Source: Oreohelix idahoensis
Taxonomy: Eukaryota > Mollusca > Gastropoda > Stylommatophora > Oreohelicidae
NCBI GenBank assembly: GCA_024509875.1
Contig: JAMPIV010011354.1
Coordinates: forward strand, 400,001 to 464,000
Length of the DNA stretch: 64,000 bases
Direction of reading: 5' to 3'
Under the pieces are notes generated by a model that was given only the letters and a program-made list of their open reading frames with translations, was not told where the DNA came from and did no database searches. How positions within the stretch are numbered: position 1 is the first letter of the stretch; each line of letters opens with the position of its first letter. The translations under genes and the position numbers were made by a program. Positions 22,433-34,800 of this stretch are shown here, in pieces.

Positions 22433-23879
22433 TGTTACGTGCAGTCTTTGATATCTTACAATATTATACATAGGTAATTTTTTAGTGCTTAAGGGAAAGT
22501 CAATATTGAGTTACTTCCCTTGAACTCCGCGGATAAATACATTTTACTGCGATTTATTCGTTGTTTGGGTAATAATAGATTGTTCTTGCTTCAGAATATC
22601 TATGGCCTGAATTTATGTGTATTGTTTGTCTGAGTAGGACAAGTCTGTCTTATATCTGTATATCTTTACATATCTAAGTCGAACTATATGTTCTGTTGTC
22701 TCTAGAGAGGTCAAAGGCTATTCGGCGGATGTGTCGCTTGAGTGGTGTGATTTGGCTTCGTCCTGATAGGGACTGTGTGTGTTTTGCTATGTCGGCTTGA
22801 TGCCTTGAAAAAGTGATCTCAGTGGTTTTGGGGAAAGTGATAGTCGTCTAGACCTATCGTGTATGCTTTACCCCAGTGTTTATTCATCTTGCCAAGGAAT
22901 GGCAGTTTCATATTCCCTCTACCAAGGTAATCAAAGATACTCTTATGAACTCTCGATCGAAGCCACCATTGTCGATAATTACGATTTGAATGTTTAAGAG
23001 AATATATTTGACTCGATGAAAAACGACTTCGATTCCTAGCAGCACTATATTCTGTAGAATGCAGTCTATTGTTCATGACCAAATCTACAGAGCAACGAAA
23101 TGTTGTATGAATGACTAACTTTAGAACAGATTCATTATCTGTATTCAAACGTGAGTGACAGTTCACGAGTGGAGCCATCTTGGAACCAAAACATGTAGGA
23201 CTTTCAAGAAGAGAAAAGGGATGCCCGTATTATCGCTTGATCAGTCCAGAGATCACTGCTACACATGAGAACCCATTGTTAGCGGTTCAATATTATTATA
23301 TGGAAAAATATGTGCTGAACATTATGTTGAAGAATCGTTGCTAAACGAGATTAGGTTTAGAAGTCATCTGAAATATTGTTTACAAGCTGACGTGCTCAGT
23401 CAGTGACGTCAGATGATATATGTATGGGCGATACTGAGTGCTTGGCTATTGACAGTCCATTATACCATTATTCTACATGAGTGCCCATGTAACATTGCAA
23501 GACCATTTGTCCACTGTACTATGATGTATTATGGCAACCTGTGATTTGTCACTATCTGTGCTGTCGAGTGTGTACGTCCAATTAAACTTTAGAAAAGGTA
23601 CACAGTCGTTGGTGTCGATGACTTCCGGTCATACATGAGTGTGAGAAGAGAACATTTGTCAACAACACGAACCCTTATCATCATTCGCACATTATACACT
23701 CCATCCATGTCTACACAACACTGCGTAGGTCAAGTTGACATTCCATACACTACAGTGGGGCAGGCAACACCATAGGGATCTTGTCAACTGATGATGATAG
23801 ACGCCTGTCTTCCCGCCTAGGAGTGTTCTGGTGTACTTTATCAACATATATTATATCCAACTAAATATCAACTTTATCA
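22433..23879 (+). repeat. Element B 5' LTR
   Basis: 1447 bp, starting TGTTACG and ending TTATCA. An antisense frame of 119 codons (22819-23178) is kept in both LTR copies with a handful of changes. It recalls no known protein. Confidence 0.92.
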
Positions 23880-23881
23880 AC

Positions 23882-23893
23882 TGGTGGACCAGC
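23882..23893 (+). other. Element B primer-binding site (candidate)
   Basis: TGGTGGACCAGC starts two bases after the 5' LTR and would pair with a tRNA ending GCTGGTCCACCA. The tRNA species is not identified. Confidence 0.55.
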
Positions 23894-24994
23894 TTTCTGG
23901 GTTTGACCTCGCAGAAATTCAGAAGTCAACAGATTACCGATACCAGACCGTTTCCTGTGGCTGATACGACACACTTGCAGTATTGGTTTGCTCTTTGTCA
24001 ACGCTTCGTCACGTGACCTGTCAAGTGAATGCAGTATGTAGGTCAGCGTTGTTGACATTTTTTACATTAGACATTATAGAGTTTCACAGAACAGTTGGAT
24101 CAATTCTTGTCAGTGTTAACAGAAAGACAGTATTTGTGAACTAAGAAGTCCTGGTTTCATCGATGGATCTTCTTGTTTGCCATATATGAACTTTAATATT
24201 TAAGGCCAGAATGTTTAATTGAATAAAGTGGCAGTTTGTTTGTTTTCATGAAAAATAACTTTGCCATTACTGTAAGACTGAGCCTATTTTGCAACACATA
24301 CTATCATACACATAATTTATATATATTTATGTTTACATGTTATTTGTTTGTATAGTATGTTAGTTTCTATGTCAGCGGGTTGTGTTTAAGGTTGGGCGGC
24401 GTCCTCACAACAGAGTATCCCACGTCATAGAGGGTCCGTTGTGGGCGTTTTCTATAGGTGCAATTTTCTTGATTGAAAATTTGCTGCGACAACTGTTGCT
24501 TTTGTGTTAGCTGTGAAGTCTGTAATTATTGTTATTTTTGTAATATTTCTTTGTTCTTTAGTTTTGTTTTGATTTGTTTGTAATTTGTTGGTCTAACCTT
24601 TTCTATCTTTCAGTTCTATTCATAATTTATATTCATATATTGTGACGTCATTTGTGTTGTTATTCTTTGCAGATTCAGTGATTATTTTCATTGATTTCCC
24701 TATTTGATTTATTTTGATTTCTGCAAACGTTCTTGTATTGTCAGTCCTATTTGTACTTTATGTATTCTGTTGGTTGACATATGTTTTATATGGGTATATT
24801 TCATAAGACACAATTGCCTGTGCACTGCACTTGGATTATGGTATAAACCAGTACCTGATTATTATTACTATTATACAAGACCTTATTAAAGGCTTGTGAC
24901 CCACAGATATTGGGATAGTATACTGATTAATCAAGTCATTGAGAACTTGTGGTATTATTATTGATTCAGGTGATTAGTATTATTGTTAGGCATC

Positions 24995-27900
24995 ATGTCT
25001 ACTTTAGATTACTTCATTACACAAGGGAAAGCTCTTGATAAGACTGGTCAACAATTAGAACAATGGGCAGTTGCTCAATATGACAAAGCATTAGCTGCAG
25101 AAGAGAAAAGATTAGCTGCAGAAGAAAGAAAAGCTATGGCGGAAGAGAAAAGATTAGAAAAGAAGCTGAGGCTGCTGCTGAACAAAAGAAATTGCAGATG
25201 CAGGTAGAGGAAAGGAGATTTGAAGCTGAACAAAAAAAATTGGAAAGAGAAGCTGCGGCTGAACAAAAAAGATTAGACAGTGAAGCTGAACAAAAAAGAT
25301 TAGACAGTGAAGCTGAACAAAAAAGATTAGACAGGGAAGCTGAACAAAAAAAATTGGAAAGAGAAGCTGCGGCTGAACAAAAAAGATTAGACAGGGAGGC
25401 TGAACAAAAAAGATTAGATGCTGAAGAGAAAAAAGCAATAAGAGAACATGAATTTGAGTTGGAGAAATTGAGATTGACAAGTATGAGTAATGTTAATCAG
25501 GCATCTAGTGGTAATGGTAAACCTTCTACTTACAAGGTTAAGGTTCCACCGTTCAATCAGTCCAGTGACGATATTACATTCTGGCTGGATAGATTTGAAC
25601 GTTCTTGTCGTACACATAATGTGGATAAATCACAATACGCTAATCAATTATCAGAAAACTTGAAAGGTGAATCTTTGACTAGATTATGCCTTGTAGGAGA
25701 AGCAGATAAGGATAATTATGATGTCATTAGGGCGGCTTTGATAAAAAAATATCAGCTAAGTGAGGAAGGCTATCGCCTTTTATTTAAGACGATGGTACCT
25801 GAGACGGGTGTAGAATTCTCAGAATTCACTGCAAAGGCACGTCTCACAGTTGATCGTTGGATTGAGCTTTCCAAAACAGAAAAAACGTATGAAGGACTTA
25901 TGGATTTGTTGCTCAGAGATAAGATTATGTCATGTGTGAACAAACCTTTCCTTGAATTTATACATGAGCGTAAACCTAAATCTCTAAAAGAAATGGAAGA
26001 ATATTGTTCCCAATATGTCACTGCACACCCCGACGTGACTTTTGGCAACACTAAGATTAAGGAGAGTATGCCAGTTGCTTCAGCAACACCATACAATCCC
26101 AATTATTCACACAGATTTCAGGGACCTCAAAACAGATTTGATAAAAAAGGTAACCATAATAGTTATCAAAACCAAGGTAACCAATCATTTCAGGGTTCTT
26201 CTTCAAAGAACTGGAGACGACCTGATAGCTCTCGACACAGGGGTGGTCATAATTATAGGAATTTCCGTAGAGGAAGTAATTATAGAAACTATCAGGGTTA
26301 TCCGTCTTGGAGTCAACAAGATCATAATTACAGAGATACTCATTATAATGAATATGATAATGGTAACCAAGGGAACTATGACTCAAACCCAAATAGGGGT
26401 TACAATAGAGGTAACAATAACTACAGAGGTGATAATAACCGAGGTAGATCTCAATACAAAAGACATAAACCACATTTTCAGGCAAACTCTGCACAACAAG
26501 AGTCCCATGAAGCCTATAAACAGAGTAAAGATAATAATGATGCTAGTAATATGGCATGTGCCGCTTTTGATTTTGGGAGAGCATCTCAGTGCCCCCAATG
26601 CAAAACGTTATTTGAGCCAACCACAGTGTCTACTTTAAGCTGTGGCCATCCTCTTCCTGCTCTTCCAGCATCAGTCGCGCATGATGGAAGAGGTTCTCTT
26701 GTCTTACATAAGGGTTTAGTGAATAACAATCCAGTCTCTGTGCTATTTGATTCTGGATGCACCACAATTGGTGTTAGGCAGTCACTCGTAGATCCTTCCC
26801 GTGCCACTGGACAAGTAGTCAAATGTGTAACATTTGGCGGCACATTAGAGAAATACTCTACTGCTATCATTAGGATTGCTACTCCTTTCTTTACAGGAGA
26901 TGTACACGCATGTCTTCTTCCGAATCCGATCGCTGACCTCATCATCGGTCGCATTCATGGAGTCAAGGAATGCACTCCGCAACAAATTTCCACGTGGGAA
27001 AGGCAAAACATGCAGATTGCTAACGCTGTAGTCACTAGAGCTCAGGCTCTTAATATGCCTCAAACTTCATCTACTGAAGATAATGAAGTGCATAACCAAG
27101 ATAATCCCTTGGTAATTTCTCGTGACTCGTTTATAAAACAGCAAGAAGATGATCCCACTCTGAAGAAATTCTTCATTCTTGCAACTAAAGGTGATCCGAA
27201 TAAAGACACAAGTCGTAAATCGTGGATTACAAAGAAGAATGGCGTACTTGTACGTATGGTTCAAGACTCCATTACGTCAAGTCATTCTCAAATCCTGGTT
27301 CCCAAGAATTTGAGAGTTAAAATTTTGCAGCACGCTCACGACTCTCAGTGTGCTGGACACATGGGTTTTTCCCGTACTAAGTCAAGAGTCCTTGCGGCTT
27401 TCTTTTGGCCATTGGTAAACAAGGACATACGGATTTATTGTCGATCTTGTAAAGTATGTCAGGAAGTTAAATCCAAAGGTCCACGGCATGCTGCACCCAT
27501 TCAGGCGGCGGACATTCCTATTCGGCCGTTTCAAAAAATGGCCATAGACATTATTGGTCCATTTAAGATCAAGTCTGCCAGAGGACATCAGTTTATCTTG
27601 ACGTGTGTTGATATGTGCACACGTTGGCCAGAGGCTATTCCTCTGAAGAGCATTACTACTGCTGATATTGCAGATGCTCTTTGGCTTATATTTTCTCGTC
27701 TGGGGTTCCCCGGAGAGATATTGTCAGACCATGGCACCCAACTAATATCAGATACCATGTCTCAAGTAATGTCTACTCTGCAGATAGATAGATCTTTAAG
27801 TAGTATCTACCATCCAATGTCTAATGGTATGGTCGAACGCCTTAATAGAACACTTAAAAACTTACTGGGGAAGATAACTGAGGATCATCCTCAAGACTGG

Positions 27901-29931
27901 GACAGAGTTTTACCTGCGGCCCTCTTCGCTTACAGAGAGGTACCCAATGAACATACGGGATTTTCTCCCTTTGAACTCGTCTTTGGCGCGCGTCCGCGTG
28001 GCCCTATGTCGTTGCTTCACGATCTCATAACATCTGACAATATTGACGATGACACAAAGTCATCCTACGAATATGTCATCGCGTTGAGACAAAAGATTAT
28101 CGAAGCATGCAAATTAGCAACTTCTTCTTCTGAATTTGCGAAACAGAAGGCAAGGCAATTTGCCAATAAGAAGAGATGCTTACGACAACTTTGTCCTGGT
28201 GACAAAGCATTTGTATTACTACCTTGTAGGGAAAACAGATTACTTATTTCTTGGAAAGGTCCGTACGATATAATATCGAAAATTTCCGATGTCGACTATA
28301 TTGTCGATATTGATGGGAAGCATAAAACCTTCCACATCAATATGCTTACTGAATTCCATGAACGTCCGGATTATTTGCAACCCATTTTCCAAGCAACGGA
28401 CAATTCTCCAGTACCACATGGTCATTACTCATCACTGTCCGTGATACAGGATGAGGAAACAAGTTTTTCAGATGTAAATCTTCCTCTTCCAATGATCCCA
28501 CTTCATTCCAGTGAATCATGGAAGAACGTTACTGTCTCTCCTGATTTGTCTCTAGGAGAACAGCGACAAGTTTCAACTATGTTGCAAACATTTCAGGATG
28601 TACTCACTGACATCCCTGGACAAACGAATGTCATTCAACATGACATTGTTCTAACTGACCATACTCCTATTAGGGTTAGACCTTATCCTATACCTATACA
28701 TTTTCAAGCACAGGTCGAGAAAGAGTTGGATGAGATGATAGATTTGAAAATAATCGAACCATCCACCTCTGCATATTCTTCGCCGATGGTTATTGTGCGT
28801 AAAAAAGACAATAACATACGTCTTTGCGTTGACTATCGAAAATTGAATCAAGTAACGAAGTTCGATGCCGAACCTATGCCTTTACTGGAAGAGCTACTTA
28901 CTCGACTCTCCAAATCTCATTTTTTCACTAAACTTGATTTGTCTAAAGGATATTGGCAAGTTCCTTTATCTGAACGCGCCAAACCTCTCACGGCTTTTTC
29001 AACACCTAGAGGTTTGTTCCAATGGAATTTTATGCCTTTCGGTCTTATGAACGCACCAGCTACGTTCGTACGCATGATGCGCCGAATCCTATCTTATCGG
29101 TCAGATGTCATTGCATATCTAGACGACATCTGTCTTTTCAGCGATACTTGGGAAGATCACTATTCAGGGTTAGATGAATTGCTGTCTACTTTGCGTGAGC
29201 ACAACCTGACAGCGAAACCCTCTAAAGCCTATATTGGTTTTAGCGAAATTTCTTTCCTAGGCCACCGAGTTGGTCATGGTTTCCTAAAGACAGAGGACCA
29301 TAATACTAGTAAGATACTTAACATCTCAATCCCTAAGACTAAAAAACAGGTGAGAAGTCTGTTAGGTCTTATTCAATTTTATGGCAGATTCATTCAGAAT
29401 CTATCCTCTATCATGGCACCTCTCTCAACACTTCTAAAGAAAGGTTCGCCTAATGTGGTCCACTGGTCTCAGGAATGCCAATGCTCTCTGGATAAGATTA
29501 AAACACTGTTTTCAACACCACCTATTTTAGTGCTACCCACTAAAGATAAGACATTCGTTCTTCGTAGTGACGCTTCATCCACTGGGATTGGAGCGGCACT
29601 AATGCAAGAGTACTCTGGAACTCTGCATCCTGTAATGTATATTTCCAGAAAACTTAATGCGGCAGAAAGGAATTATTCGGTTTTAGACCGTGAGCTATTA
29701 GCTATGGTTTGGTCGATCCTCAAACTACAGAGATTCCTTCTAGGCGCACATTTCATAGTAGAAACCGACCAAAAAGCTCTTACTGCTATACAGAGTAAGA
29801 ATTTGAAGAGCTCGAGGTCTACTCGATATGCAATTGCTCTTCAACCTTTTCATTTCTCTGTGCGAGCTATTCGTGGATCAGATAATGTGATGGCAGACAT
29901 TCTGTCAAGATGCCCACATGATTCCACATAA
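24995..29931 (+). CDS. Element B gag-pol polyprotein (Gag, PR, INT, RT, RNase H)
   Basis: Gag opens at ATG 24995 (MSTLDYF) with a Lys/Glu coiled-coil. Near 25160 the frame moves by -1 into the long frame that runs 25192-29931. Then come a repeated coiled-coil, a capsid-like region (about 25530-26040), an Asn/Gly/Tyr/Arg-rich stretch and a C-x2-C-x13-C-G-H module (about 26590-26650). Protease has FDSG near 26746. Integrase has an intact H2C2 finger (about 27330-27460) and D, D-x35-E (IDIIGP near 27546, SDHGTQ near 27726, MVERLNR near 27831), then GPY/F near 28258. RT has LCVDYRKLN, FTKLDLSKGYWQ and YLDD near 29116. RNase H has RSDAS, LDRELLAM, ETDQK and terminal ADILSR. Only the early frame break argues against activity. 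Confidence 0.9.
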
Positions 29932-30416
29932 CTATTAGGGCTTAGACTTCTTGATATGTCTAGTTCTATAGTAGTTCCTTTTCTATATCATGATAGATAC
30001 ACATTTGTAATTTAATAATATAATGATTGTATCACTACATAGCGGTTCATGTATGTTTATTCACCGCTGTGCTTTGATGATTTTTTCTTCATAAATCATA
30101 AATTTAAGATATCTAATACGAAATGATGATATGAATTTTTTAGGCATTGTGTAATTGCCAGAATTGTATTATACTTTGATGACACCTTCCTGGAAAAATA
30201 TACTTGTAGAGAAATAATTTCTCTCAGTTTATGAGACACATTCTCACCAGTCGCTCCATAAGTCGACTTAGCCTCATATTAGGCGTTATAGGTATTCCTG
30301 ATATTTTCATCTGCGCATTATTCATGCGTTGTGAGCCTATTGTACGTTGCTCCTAGATGTATTTCAAAAAAAAAAAAAATGTTCCATTTTTTTTTTCCCG
30401 GGAGGTGTGGTAAGAC
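29932..30416 (+). other. Element B 3' untranslated region
   Basis: 485 bp between the pol stop and the 3' LTR, AT-rich with A- and T-runs near 30366-30396. The likely plus-strand primer is the purine-rich GGGAGGTGTGG next to the LTR (about 30400-30410). No env-like frame is present. Confidence 0.6.
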
Positions 30417-31862
30417 TGTTACGTGCAGTCTTTGATATCTTACAATATTATACATAGGTAATTTTTTAGTGCTTAAGGGAAAGTCATTATTGAGTTACTT
30501 CCCTTGAACTCCGCGGATAAATACATTTTACTGCGATTTATTCGTTGTTTGGGTAATAATAGATTGTTCTTGCTTCAGAATATCTATGGCCTGAATTTAT
30601 GTGTATTGTTTGTCTGAGTAGGACGAGTCTGTCTTATATCTGTATATCTTTACATATCTAAGTCGAACTATATGTTCTGTTGTCTCTAGAGAGGTCAAAG
30701 GCTATTCGGCGGATGTGTCGCTTGAGTGGTGTGATTTGGCTTCGTCCTGATAGGGACTGTGTGTGTTTTGCTATGTCGGCTTGTGCCTTGAAAAAGTGAT
30801 CTCAGTGGTTTTGGGGAAAGTGATAGTCGTCTAGACCTATCGTGTATGCTTTACCCCAGTGTTTATTCATATTGCCAAGGAATGGCAGTTCCATACTTCC
30901 TCTACCAAGGTAATCAAAGATACTCTTATGAACTCTCGATCGAAGCCACCATTTTCGATAATTACGATTTGAATGTTTAAGAGAATATATTTGACTCGAT
31001 GAAAAACGACTTCGATTCCTAGCAGCACTATATTCTGTAGAATGCAGTCTATTGTTCATGACCAAATCTACAGAGCAACGAAATGTTGTATGAATGACTA
31101 ACTTTAGAACAGATTCATTATCTGTATTCAAACGTGAGTGACAGTTCACGAGTGGAGCCATCTTGGAACCAAAACATGTAGGACTTTCAAGAAGAGAAAA
31201 GGGATGCCCGTATTATCGCTTGATCAGTCCAGAGATCACTGCTACACATGAGAACCCATTGTTAGCGGTTCAATATTATTATATGGAAAAATATGTGCTG
31301 AACATTATGTTGAAGAATCGTTGCTAAACGAGATTAGGTTTAGAAGTCATCTGAAATATTGTTTACAAGCTGACGTGCTCAGTCAGTGACGTCAGATGAT
31401 ATATGTATGGGCGATACTGAGTGCTTGGCTATTGACAGTCCATTATACCATTATTCTACATGAGTGCCCATGTAACATTGCAAGACCATTTGTCCACTGT
31501 ACTATGATGTATTATGGCAACCTGTGATTTGTCACTATCTGTGCTGTCGAGTGTGTACGTCCAATTAAACTTTAGAAAAGGTACACAGTCGTTGGTGTCG
31601 ATGACTTCCGGTCATACATGAGTGTGAGAAGAGAACATTTGTCAACAACACGAACCCTTATCATCATTCGCACATTATACACTCCATCCATGTCTACACA
31701 ACACTGCGTAGGTCAAGTTGACATTCCATACACTACAGTGGGGCAGGCAACACCATAGGGATCTTGTCAACTGATGATGATAGACGCCTGTCTTCCCGCC
31801 TAGGAGTGTTCTGGTGTACTTTATCAACATATATTATATCCAACTAAATATCAACGTTATCA
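30417..31862 (+). repeat. Element B 3' LTR
   Basis: 1446 bp and nearly identical to 22433-23879. Differences include AGGACGAGTC versus AGGACAAGTC and CAACGTTATCA versus CAACTTTATCA. It is followed by the ATAAC duplication. Confidence 0.92.
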
Positions 31863-34800
31863 ATAACCAATGAGAGTGATGACAAGATAACCAATGGAAG
31901 TGATGACAAGATAACCAATGGGAGTGATGACAAGATAACCAATGTGAGTGATGACAAGATAACCAATGAAAGTGATGACAAGATAACCATTGTGAGTGAT
32001 GACAAGATAACCAATGGGAGTGATGACAAGATAACCAATGAAAGTGATGACAAGATAACCAATGGGAGTGATGACAAGATAACCAATGGGAGTGATGACA
32101 AGATAACCAATGGAAGTGATGACAAGATAACCAATGAAAGTGATGACAAGATAACCAATGGGAGTGACGACAAGATAACCAATGGGAGTGATGACAAGAT
32201 AACCAATGGGAGTGATGACAAGATAACCAATGTGAGTGATGACAAGATAACCAATGTGAGTGATGACAAGATAACCAATGTGAGTGATGACAAGATAACC
32301 AATGTGAGTGATGACAAGATAACCAATGGGAGTGATGACAAGATAACCAATGGAAGTGATGACAAGATAACCAATGTGAGTGATGACAAGATAACCAATA
32401 TGAGTGATGACAAGATAACCAATGTGAGTGATGACAAGATAACCAATGTGAGTGATGACAAGATAACCAATGAAAGTGATGACAAGATAACCAATGAAAG
32501 TGATGACAAGATAACCAATGTGAGTGATGACAAGATAACCAATGTGAGTGATGACAAGATAACCAATGTGAGTGATGACAAGATAACCAATGGGAGTGAT
32601 GACAAGATAACCAATGGAAGTGATGACAAGATAACCAATGAAAGTGATGACAAGATAACCAATGAAAGTGATGACAAGATAACCAATGAAAGTGATGACA
32701 AGATAACCAATGGAAGTGATGACAAGATAACCAATGGGAGTGATGACAAGATAACCAATGTGAGTGATGACAAGATAACCAATGAAAGTGATGACAAGAT
32801 AACCAATGGAAGTGATGACAAGATAACCAATGAAAGTGATGACAAGATAACCAATGGAATTGATGACAAGATAACCAATGGAAGTGATGACAAGATAACC
32901 AATGGAAGTGATGACAAGATAACCAATGGGAGTGATGACAAGATAACCAATGGGAGTGATGACAAGATAACCAATGGGAGTGATGACAAGATAACCCATG
33001 GGAGTGATGACAAGATAACCAATGGGAGTGATGACAAGATAACCAATGGGAGTGATGACAAGATAACCAATGGGAGTGATGACAAGATAACCAATGGGAG
33101 TGATGACAAGATAACCAATGGGAGTGATGACAAGATAACCAATGGGAGTGATGACAAGATAACCAATGTGAGTGATGACAAGATAAGCAATGGGAGTGAT
33201 GACAAGATAACCAATGGGAGTGATGACAAGATAACCAATGGGAGTGATAACAAGATAACCAATGGGAGTGATGACAAGATAACCAATGGGAGTGATGACA
33301 AGATAACCAATGGGAGTGATGACAAGATAACCAATGGGAGTGATGACAAGATAACCAATGGAAGTGATGACAAGATAACCAATGGGAGTGATGACAAGAT
33401 AACCAATGGGAGTGATGACTAGATAACCAATGGGAGTGATGACAAGATAACCAATGGGAGTGATGACAAGATAACCAATGGGAGTGATGACAAGATAACC
33501 AATGGGAGTGATGACAAGATAAAAAATGAAAGTGATGACAAGATAACCAATGGGAGTGATGACAAGATAACCAATGGGAGTGATGACAAGATAACCAATG
33601 GGAGTGATGACAAGATAACCAATGGGAGTGATGACAAGATAACCAATGGGAGTGATGACAAGATAACCAATGGGAGTGATGACAAGATAACCAATGGGAG
33701 TGATGACAAGATAACCAATGGGAGTGATGACAAGATAACCAATGGGAGTGATGACAAGATAATCAATGGGAGTGATGACAAGATAACCAATGGGAGTGAT
33801 GACAAGATAACCAATGGAAGTGATGACAAGATAACCAATGGAAGTGATGACAAGATAACCAATGGAAGTGATGACAAGATAACCAATGGGAGTGATGACA
33901 AGATAACCAATGGGATTGATGACAAGATAACCAATGGGAGTGATGACAAGATAACCCATGGTAGTGATGACAAGATAACCAATGGAAGTGATGACAAGAT
34001 AACCAGTGGAAGTGATGACAAGATAACCAATGGAAGTGATGACAAGATAACCAATGGGAGTGATGACAAGATAACCAATGGGAGTGATGACAAGATAACC
34101 AATGGAAGTGATGACAAGATAAACAATGGAAGTGATGACAAGATAACCAATGGGAGTGATGACAAGATAACCAATGGAAGTGATGACAAGATAACCAATG
34201 GGAGTGATGACAAGATAACCAATGTGAGTGATGACAAGATAACCAAAGGGAGTGATGACAAGATAACCAATGGGAGTGATGACAAGATAACCAATGTGAG
34301 TGATGACAAGATAACCAATGGGAGTGATGACAAGATAACCAATGTGAGTGATGACAAGATAACCAATGGGAGTGATGACAAGATAACCAATGGGAGTGAT
34401 GACAAGATAACCAATGGGAGTGATGACAAGATAACCAATGGGAGTGATGACAAGATAACCAATGGGAGTGATGACAAGATAACCAATGGGAGTGATGACA
34501 CGATAACCAATGGAAGTGATGACAAGATAACCAATGGGAGTGATGACAAGATAACCAATGGGAGTGATGACAAGATAACCAATGGAAGTGATGACAAGAT
34601 AACCAATGGGAGTGATGACAAGATAACCAATGGAAGTGATGACAAGATAACCAATGGAAGTGATGACAAGATAACCAATGGAAGTGATGACAAGATAACC
34701 AATGGGAGTGATGACAAGATAACCAATGGGAGTGATGACAAGATAACCAATGGAAGTGATGACAAGATAACCAATAGAAGTGATGACAAGATAACCAATG

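Larger units (their letters stand above)
22433..31862 (+). mobile_element. Element B: full-length Gmr1-like LTR retrotransposon in a minisatellite
   Basis: The element is 9430 bp. LTRs at 22433-23879 and 30417-31862 differ at roughly ten positions by eye, so insertion is young. A long leader (about 1.1 kb) precedes one gag-pol region with order Gag, Cys/His module, protease (DSG), integrase, reverse transcriptase and RNase H. All catalytic motifs look present. No env frame follows RNase H. Its pol order is that of the Gmr1-like group, and its LTR family also left the solo LTR at 9764-11300. Confidence 0.92.

Noticed and set aside
26042..26638. 198-codon plus-strand frame overlapping element B gag
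   Set aside because: It overlaps the Asn/Gly-rich Gag linker in another frame. Its Ile/Thr-rich composition follows from the repeated codons there.
29932..30416. Possible env gene after element B pol
   Set aside because: Only short frames in AT-rich sequence; no signal peptide, no transmembrane segment and too little space before the LTR.
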